Positions 39,501 through 48,500 of a stretch of 64,000 bases of DNA are shown here, piece after piece. Every line of letters begins with the position of its first letter. The first letter of the stretch is position 1. The translations under genes and the position numbers were made by a program. The notes under the pieces are model-generated. The model made no database searches. It worked only from the letters and a program-made list of their open reading frames with translations, and was not told the DNA's origin. The stretch is from Campylorhamphus procurvoides (lineage: Eukaryota > Chordata > Aves > Passeriformes > Dendrocolaptidae), in contig WBMV01000146.1 in NCBI GenBank assembly GCA_013396655.1, positions 64,843 to 128,842 of the forward strand, read 5' to 3'.

Positions 39501-42500
39501 CTGTGGATGATGCTGGGCACAGTGTGATGTCCATAAATAAGGAGCCTCCAGCCAGGTCAGATCCAGGTGGGAGTGTCATCGGGACAGATGGAGAGCAGAG
39601 ATCCAGGGGGGTTCCCTCAGAGGTGTCCTGTGTGAACACCAACACCTGCAGGGAGCAGCCCCAGAGCAGTAACTCCATGCAGATCCCAGGAGTGGCCAAG
39701 CAGGGCCTGGAGGACGAGGATCTCTCTGACTATTCCCAGGAGCTGTTCTCTGTTACCTTCGACCTGGGGTTTTCCATTGAAGACAGTGACAGTGAAATGC
39801 CTGAGGAAAACAGGAACACTGGTAACCCCAGCAAACCACAGGGTGCCTTGGGGAGTCATGCAGGTGGGAAATCCACTGAGGATGGAAACATATTCCTGAG
39901 TTCCAGGCAGGAAACCTCACCAGGATGGGATTGCAGAAGTCTGGAGAGGAGAAACGTTTCCACACCTTTGTCACTCCTGAGCAGGGGCGTGAATGGCAGG
40001 GAAGGGGCAGAGGATGCTCCTGCTGCAGTGCCTTTCCTGAAGTCAGGAGGCAGGAGAACAGGAGGGGCATCACCTGAACCTTTGCCTTCAGCACTTTTGA
40101 CCCCAATAAGTAGGAAGGAGGTGAAGGTCAAAGCTATCAAAAGAATTCCTATGAAAGCCTTCTCCAGTGCCAGGGAGGAAACTCCAGAGGTGCCTCTTGG
40201 AGATGAAGTCCATAAAAGCCCACGTGGGCAGAACTTTGGGAATTCAGCCATGGATTCTCCTTTGGGAAGAGCTGCAAGCGTGGAAGACACCAAGCTCTGT
40301 GGATCCCGTGTGTCTGCAGCTGGAGGTGGGCATTTTGGGGGGACAGGTGTTAATGCCTTCATGTTTAGCAAACAGGATCCAGTATGTTTTGGATCCTCCA
40401 CTGGGTTTTGTGGGTAAGGTGGGGAGGTTGAAAGGAAAAGGAATAGTGGCCATAATACTGAAACTGGTGGGTGAGGAGACTTCACCCTGCATCCAGGGTG
40501 ATGGATGTGGGGGAAGGACTTGGAATTAAACCTCCTGAACCTCCTCACAAGTGTTAAACCCATGGGAGGTGTAATTGTGTGAGCTGCAACTGCCTTCAAA
40601 GCCCATTCTTAATCTCCTCAGGGTCGGATTCATACTCACCTGGATCTGTTGATCCCTGAATCCATGCCTTCATATTTTCCTGTCACTGTTCCCAAGGAAT
40701 AGAAACTCCGCTGTTGGATTTCTTTCCCTTTACTCACATGACAACTGACTTGTAATGAAAATTTTCTGATCACAACTTCAGCAGAAAACTGGATTCTCTT
40801 ACAGGATCCCAGAACAGCTTGGGCTGGAAGGGACTCATCCTGTCCCACCCCCTACCATGGGCAGGGACACCTTCCAGGTCCTTGTCCCCAGTCCCTCTCC
40901 AGCTCTCCTGGAGCCCCTTTAGGCCCTGCCAGGGGCTCTCAGGTGTCCCTGGAGCCTTCTCTTCCCCAGCTGAGCCCCCCCAGCTCTCCCAGCCTGGCTC
41001 CAGAGCAGAGGGGCTCCAGTCCTGCAGCATCTCCATGGACTCCCCTGGACTCACAAACACTGACTGTTCCTTGGCTCCATTCAGTGCCCCCAGAGGGATC
41101 TGTGTCACAAAATACTGCCACAAGTGCAACTCTTGCTCAACTTTTAAGGGCTTCTGATCTTGGTTTCATGATTCCCCTCCCTTTTTCCATCTCTCTGCTG
41201 CCCAGGGTAATCACTTCCACTCCAAGACTCCCCAGGGAAGCAGGATTTATTGTACATCCCAGCTGGAGATTATCTGTTTTGATTAACAAGGCTAAAGAGA
41301 ACAATATTTGCCCTGTGGATCAATAAATAATCTCCTTTGGAGGTACTTTTGTGAGAGAGGCAGGTTTTGATTGCTCACTTATAGCAATATTGTGTTGTGA
41401 ACTGTGCAATTCCCAGTGACTGTTGTTGCTTACTGTCTTTGCTGCAGGAACCAGCAGTGAGAGCGAGGAAGAGATCGTTTTCCAGAGAAAAAACAGGATA
41501 AAAAAGAATGTTTTGAAGTCTCCTGATGTGAGTCTTAGCAAAAGAAAATAGGCAGGAGAAGCAAAATGACAATTCAAGCAGCAAACCAATCCTCTGTGCA
41601 ATGCTGTTTGTTCCTGTTCCCACAGGGGATGGATGAGAGCGACTTTGAGTCACCGCAGCGTCCTGTTACCAGGAAACGTCAGCACCCCCTGACCACGGTG
41701 AGTGCCTGGGGAAATGGGGGGCAATAATGGAAACTCAGCCCTGCCTGCCTTCTTCAGTGCTTCCCAAGGTCTCAAAGATCACACAATCCCAGACTGGTTT
41801 GGGTGGGAAGGATCCTTAAAGCTCATCCAGTGCCAACCCTGACAGGGGCAGGGACACCTTCCCCTAGCCCACATTGCTCCGAGCCCCATCAAAAATCAAA
41901 CACAAAAAATCAGGTGTTTCTTAAAACATGATGTTGAAGAGTGACTGAGTTCATCCCAGGGCCGGAGCCCCTCTGCTCTGGGACAGGCTGGGAGAGCTGG
42001 GGGGGCTCACCTGGAGAAGAGAAGGCTCCAGGGACACCTGAGAGCCCCTGGCAGGGCCTAAAGGGGCTCCAGGAGAGCTGGAGAGGGACTGGGGACAAGG
42101 GATGGGGGGACAGGACACAGGGAATGGCTTCCCAGTGCCAGGGGGCAGGGCTGGCTGGGAGATTGGGAAGGAATTGGTGGCTGGGAGGGTGGGCAGGCCC
42201 TGGCACAGGGTGCCCAGAGAAGCTGTGGCTGCCCCTGGATCCCTGGGAGTGTCCAAGGCCAGGTTGGACGGGGCTTGGAGCCCCCTGGGCTGGTGGGAGG
42301 TGTCCCTGCCCATGGCAGGGGTGGCACTGGGTGGGCTGTGAGGTCCTTCCCACCCAACCCAGTCCATGATTTATGACTGTATGTACAGTGTTTCTTACTT
42401 TACTCTTCCTCACTGAGCTGTGTGCTCACTGTTCCCAGTCAGAGTCCAGCGATGACAGTGGGGACTTTCACCAGAACTGGAGCAGGACCAAAAGGAGCAG

Positions 42501-45500
42501 CTCCACAGCCTGGAACAAACAGCAGCCAACACGTGCCAAAAGGCAGAGGGTCAGGAGCAGCTTCACATCCAAGGTGTGTGACCTCACATGTCTCTCCTGG
42601 TTGCAGAAGGTCGTGTTTGCAGCAGTTGGCCTTGGAGCTGGAATGTGTCCATGGAGCAGGGCAGCTCTGTGGTGTTAGAACATTGGCCCAGCTATTTCAC
42701 ACCATGGTATTGCAAACACTGGGGCTGAAATCTTGGAACTCTGGATTATCTTAAACCTCCCATCCATTTCCTGGCCACTGGTAACACAGTTGTGAGGCCA
42801 AATAACAATTGACATTACAAGCAGAGATACTCAAGGATTAGTCAGCTCTGGGGGCTCAGGTTTTTGTCCACAAATTGTTACTATTTTCAGCATTGGGACA
42901 CCTGATCATGAATTCACCCCCTGCTCTAATGGCCTCGACTTTGGATTGGAAACAGTGATGGGCCCTCAGCCCTAAATCTTGAGTCTTGGCTAAGTATTTG
43001 ACACTTTAATTCAGCACTGCAGCAGGAGCAGAGGCAAGGCCAGAATCACTGTAAGTAAAAAGCTCTGAAATATTTGTGGCTGTGGTTCCACGGGACAGAA
43101 ATTGCCATAATCAGGGCTCCATGGAACATTTTGTTGGATATTTTCCATGTTCTAACAATAATCTTCATTAGTAAGACTTCCCTACAGTTTTATGTTCTGC
43201 AATACAAAGAATAAGGTGGATTAAAATCCATTTTTCAGTTTGATTTAAACATGTTTTTTAATGTGAGACCAAAAGGGTCATAGAAAGAGAGTGTGTCTGC
43301 TTAGGAAATTCTACTCTGCCTTCACAAATGACCTCACCCAAACACCCTCAGTGGTGGCTGGATCAGAATTCCAGATCCACAGGAGATCCCAGGCATTCAA
43401 ACCACTCTGACCAGTCCACCACCAGTCAGGGAGCTCTGTCAGGAGAGATCTGCACTTAGATCAACACAGATTGTGACCAGAACAGCCCCTGGCACTGAAT
43501 CCAGTAAATAATGTAAGGAGCTGGCACCTGATTGTTTCCCAGGTGTGAGCAGGCTCTGTTCTGCTGCTTCCCAGAGCTTTGCAGGGCCTGCCCTCTCCGT
43601 GGCCCTTCCAAGCAGGAAGGATTCAGACCAATTGGCAAAGCACTGAGAGTTCTCCCTGTCAACAGGTGACTCTGCTGTGTTCCAGAATAACCAAAACTGT
43701 TCTGCAAAAGGAGCTGTCACTAATTCCTGTCCTTCGGGCTCCTGGACTGGTGTAAGCAAATCCCTGAGAGCCTTGGGCAGATCTGAGTGCCCATCAGGGC
43801 TGTCAGTGCAGCACCAGCTGCCTCAGAGTTCCACCAACTAAGTACACCCAGGTTTGCAGCTCTGTGCTTCCTATTCCAAGTGTTTCGAAGGCACACAAGC
43901 CATTGCATTGGAGTTACTGGGATACATAATATTTGGGGGCTGTTTTTACGTGTTACAACTGAAATTATAGGAGAAAAAATTAGCTTAATAAAAAGTACAT
44001 GAGACAAAACATCTTCCTCAGTTAACCTGTTTTGTTTCTATGTATGACCTTGGGAGTGTTTTGGTGTGTGGTTCTGATGGAGTTTAGGATCATGTCTCCT
44101 GCTCTGCAGTGATGTGTAGAGTGCCTCATCTTCCCTGGAAGACAAGCATCTCCTCACTAAAGAGCTGCACCATCTGATGGATCCATCAAACAGTAGATCC
44201 TAAATCCTGAGCAGAAAAGGCCAAATCTGGGGCAGGGTCTGTGTCTGAATTCTGACTGCATTTGGGTTTGGGGCAATCCAGCGCTTCAAAATCAAACCAG
44301 AGTTTTGAAAGCAAATGAAATGAGTAAAACTGGATTTCTGAGTTATGAAGCCACCTGGTGGTTTTGGGCAGCTCTGCCACCACGTGTTGGTGACACTGCC
44401 TGTGCTGTTCTCTCCTCCAGGTGCAAACAGGGCAGGGGGTGCCCCGTGCAGGCCTGGTCAGTGGTTGCTCTCAGCTCTCTAACAAGCCCTGTGTGCTGTG
44501 CTTTGCAGGCTGCAGCCAGGCAGTTCCTGCAGGAGGAGGCAGAGCTGTCCCAGCACGGCGCAGAAGGGCTGTCATCAGATGAGAGTGATGGGTCTGAGGG
44601 CGAGCTGAGCTCCTCCATGGCCCAGTTCCTCAACGACGAGGGGGAGCCCACACAGGCCTTGAACGGTGGGTGAGGAGCTGCATGTGATCCAGATCCACCA
44701 GGGCATGGATGGGCTGGGATGGGTCTGGCCAGGGGGCAGGGGATGAGCAGTGACCTCCTCACCGGGGCTGAGCTGCTGCTCCTGCCACGGCAGCCAGAGC
44801 TCTGCCTGCTTGGCCAACCTCCTGCATCCAGAGGGAAGGGTTGGAGCTGTGCCAGGGCAGGGTCAGGGGGGATCTCAGGGAAAGGTCCTTCCCCCAGAGG
44901 GTGGTGGGCACTGCCCAGGCTCCCCAGGGCAGTGGGCACGGCCCCAAGGCTGCCAGAGCTCCAGGAGGGTTTGGATGATCCTCTGGGGCACAGGGAGGGA
45001 TTGCTGGGATTTCCTGGGCAGGGCCAGAGATTGGACTGGATAATCCTTGGGGGTCCCTTCCAGCTCAGGAGATTCTGGGATTCCTTGGCAGCTTTTGTGA
45101 CAGCAAGATGGGTGCATTTAGAATCCCAGAATGGTTTGGGTGGGAAGAGACCTCAAAGCCCACCCAGTGCCACCCCTGCCACAGGCAGGGACACCTCCCA
45201 CCAGCCCAGGGTGCTCCAAGCCCCATCCAACCTGGCCTTGGACACTCCCAGGGATCCAGGGGCAGCCACAGCTTCTCTGGGCACCCTGTGCCAGGGCCTG
45301 CCCACCCTCCCAGCCACCAATTCCTTCCCAATAGCCCAGCCAGCCGCTCCAGTCTTCATCTTAGAGCCCTTGGGCTGTGCTTTGGGATTTTCAGAGATGG
45401 CTGGAGAATTGCACATTTTTGTTTTGGGAAATACAGGTTTTTGGGAGACTATAAAGGAATGACTATAAAGCAACAATGAATGAAACATTCTATCTGTACT

Positions 45501-48500
45501 AATACCATATTCTGTGTTCTTGTTTTGACTCAGACACTGAGATGAAAAGAGTTTACCTGGAGTCTGTGCACAGTCCAGCCCTTGGCAGCAGGTACAAGAT
45601 GGTTCATCGGGAATTCAACAGATCGGCCATTTTCTCACAGGTGTGGAGTGAAGTGACCTCTGTCCTTGGAAACTCCCATTCTGTGGGGCCACATTTAGGT
45701 TCTGGTCCTGCTCTGAGGTGTAGTTGGCAGCTGTTGTTGGTAAATAACAAGTTCTAGCACGAGACTTCAGCCTGGAGAAGAGAAGGCTCCAGGGACACCT
45801 GAGAGCCCCTTGCAGTGCCTAAAGGGGCTCCAGGAGAGCTGGAGAGGGACTGGGGACAAGGCCTGGAGGGACAGGACACAGGGAATGGCTTCCCAGTGCC
45901 AGAGGCAGGGCTGGCTGGGAGATTGGGAAGGAATTGGTGGCTGGGAGGGTGGGCAGGCCCTGGCACAGGGTGCCCAGAGAAGCTGTGGCTGCCCCTGGAT
46001 CCCTGGGAGTGTCCAAGGCCAGGTTGGACGGGGCTTGGAGCCCCCTGGGCTGGTGGGAGGTGTCCCTGCCCATGGCAGGGGTGGCACTGGGTGGGCTTTG
46101 AGGTCCTTTCCCACCCAAAGCATTCCATGTGTGAAAAGCCCCTCAGTCCCTGGTATTTGTGTGTAGAGAGGGTTGGATGAGCCAAGTGCCTTTATGGGGA
46201 GCAGCAGCACAATCATTCCAGTGTTCCCAAACTTACTGGGTGTGTTTTTCCCCACAGATCCCAGAGCAAGACTCCTCTTATGCAGAGGACAGTTTCTGTG
46301 TGGGGGATAAGGAGGAGGAGCCGAGCAGAGAGAGCGAGCCCAGCGAGGAGGAGCTGTGTGTGAACTTTGATCTGCTCAGCAGGGACAGTCCCTGCCTTGG
46401 GAGGCAGCAATACCTCACTCGGCGCAGGAGGAGGCTGGGCCAGGCCAGGCCAGAGCAGGGCCTGGGGCACAGGAAGAAACCATCCCGGATCATTGTCCCC
46501 AGTGATTCCAGTGAGGAGGAAACAGGTGGCAGCAGGGAGAGACCCCTGCAAACAGACTGTTCCAGAGTGGAACAGGGAAACACAGAGTCACCCAAGGCCT
46601 GGCCCTCAGTGCCCTCAGCTCAGCACAGGAGCAGTGCAGGGGCAGTCACAGCTCCTCAGTCTGGTGGGGACAAGAGGGAGGTGCTGCTTGGCTTGGAAGC
46701 TTCAGCATCTGGCATGCTGGATTTCCACTCAGACCACCCCATCAGGAGCACGTCCTTCCCCCGAGCTGATGCTGGCTCTGGCTGGGGGAAGGCAGATCTC
46801 CAGGCTCCCAGTGAGGTCAGTGCCCAGGCAAAACAACCCCACACTGCATGGAAGGACTCCTGTGGCAGGACTGTCCCAGCACAGTGGCAGGAGGCATGGA
46901 ATCATGGAATGGTTTGAGTTGGAAGGACTTAAAGCTCATCCCATCCCACCCCTGCCATGGGCAGGGACACCTCCCACCAGCCCAGGGGGCTCCAAGCCCC
47001 GTCCAACCTGGCCTGGGACACTCCCAGGGATCCAGGGGCAGCCACAGCTTCTCTGGGCACAGGAACAGAGCCATTCCTGGTGCTGTGTTAGAGCAGCTCC
47101 CTTCCCTTGGCTGTGGGAAGCTTTTGTACTGCCAAGGTGTCCTGGAGTATTTTGGCAGTCAGTAACTAAAAATTGGGGGTTGCATTCTCTCTTGGGTCCC
47201 ACAGTCATGGAGGAACGTGGGTCTGTGTGGAACAGCAGACTGCCCACTGCTGCTTTGGGTTTGTAGTTACAAAACACTTGTCCCCCACCCTAAATTAACT
47301 CCCTGTGCAGGCTGAGGTGTGAGTCCTGATTTCTCACACTTCCCAGCCTGACTTCTGTCCTTTATATGATGAATGTTTTGCTGAATTCCTTAGTGAGAGT
47401 GCTGCTTTTGTCATTCAACCTCCTGGAGACTCAGATCAGCTCATTTGGGAGAGTGATACAGGGCATTAAAGTGTCAATGTGAAAGTGTTAATATTGCAAA
47501 ATATCACTTTATTAACTTGATTTCAACCCCCCCGTGGTCTGTCAGAGTCACGTGTGCTTTCCAACACTGACAGGTGAAGAGCTGTGAGAAGGACCCCGGT
47601 GGGAGCACGTCGGGCCCAGCATGTCCTGCTGCCCCCAAGCCCTGCCCAGCCTCATCCTCAGCCTCAGCCCAGGAGCCCCCGGGGAAAGGGCCGTGCCTGA
47701 GTGTGCTGGCAGACAGCAGGGAGGTGTGCTCTGGAGCAGAGGTGATCTCCTCCCTGCGGGCCCTGCACGGCCTGAGGGTGCAGGTCTGTCCCCTGGGCTG
47801 CTCCGGATACGTTGTCAGCAACCGGCTGGCCGTGGAAAGGACCTTCCAGGGGGAGCTGCAGAGCCCGGGCGGCAGGAACAGGCTGGGCCAGCGGCTGCAG
47901 CGCCTGCAGAGCCTCTTCGACAGGGTCTGTGTCATCGTGGAGACAGACAGGGGCAGGCCAGGTGGGTGCTCCCAGGGGGCAGCACTGGGACAAGGGACAA
48001 GGGAATGGCTTCCCAGTGCCAGAGGGCAGGGCTGGCTGGGAGGTTGGGAAGGAATTGGTGGCTGGGAGGGGGGGCAGGCCCTGGCACAGGGTGCCCAGAG
48101 AAGCTGTGGCTGCCCCTGGATCCCTGGGAGTGTCCAAGGCCAGGTTGGACGGGGCTTGGAGCCCCCTGGGCTGGTGGGAGGTGTCCCTGCCCATGGCACG
48201 GGTGGCACTGGGTGGGCTTTGAGGTCCCTTCCCATCCAAACCAGTCTGGGATTCTGTGATAAAGGAACAAGCACAATCTTGTCCGTGCAGAGACATTTGT
48301 TTTAATCCAAATTATGCAATCAATCCAATTTAATCCAAATTGTCCATTCCCAAGGCCATCTAGGCAGTAAATGAGGACTCTTGCTGTACCTGCTCCACAG
48401 ATGAACTGGAGCTCAGATCCCTGATTTCATTACTGGTGTTTTGGGATACGAAACTCCACCATTGCAGTGCAGTTGGGGATTCAGCATTGATTCCAGGACA

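Larger units (their letters stand above)
41698..42438 (+). other. FANCM intron 16
   Basis: Nearly all CR1: a minus fragment (41781-41890) and a long plus copy (41941-42375). Confidence 0.82.
44666..45533 (+). other. FANCM intron 18
   Basis: Dominated by two CR1 copies facing each other (44830-45086 + and 45119-45345 -). Confidence 0.82.

Noticed and set aside
40326..40417. FANCM exon 14 running on to the stop at 40417
   Set aside because: This would truncate FANCM before exons 15-23, which are all well conserved and in phase from the donor at 40326.
39856..40599. 247-codon minus frame opposite FANCM exon 14
   Set aside because: Antisense shadow of a confirmed exon, with no domain and no splice logic.
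41941..42413. Long open frames on both strands (up to about 170 codons) with peptides such as GRDTSHQP
   Set aside because: The same peptides recur at every CR1 copy (8.4, 18.8, 25.4, 45.8, 50.4 kb and others). They are non-coding CR1 3' tails read as frames.
47504..48274. 256-codon minus frame opposite FANCM exon 21
   Set aside because: Shadow of the GC-rich exon plus a CR1.
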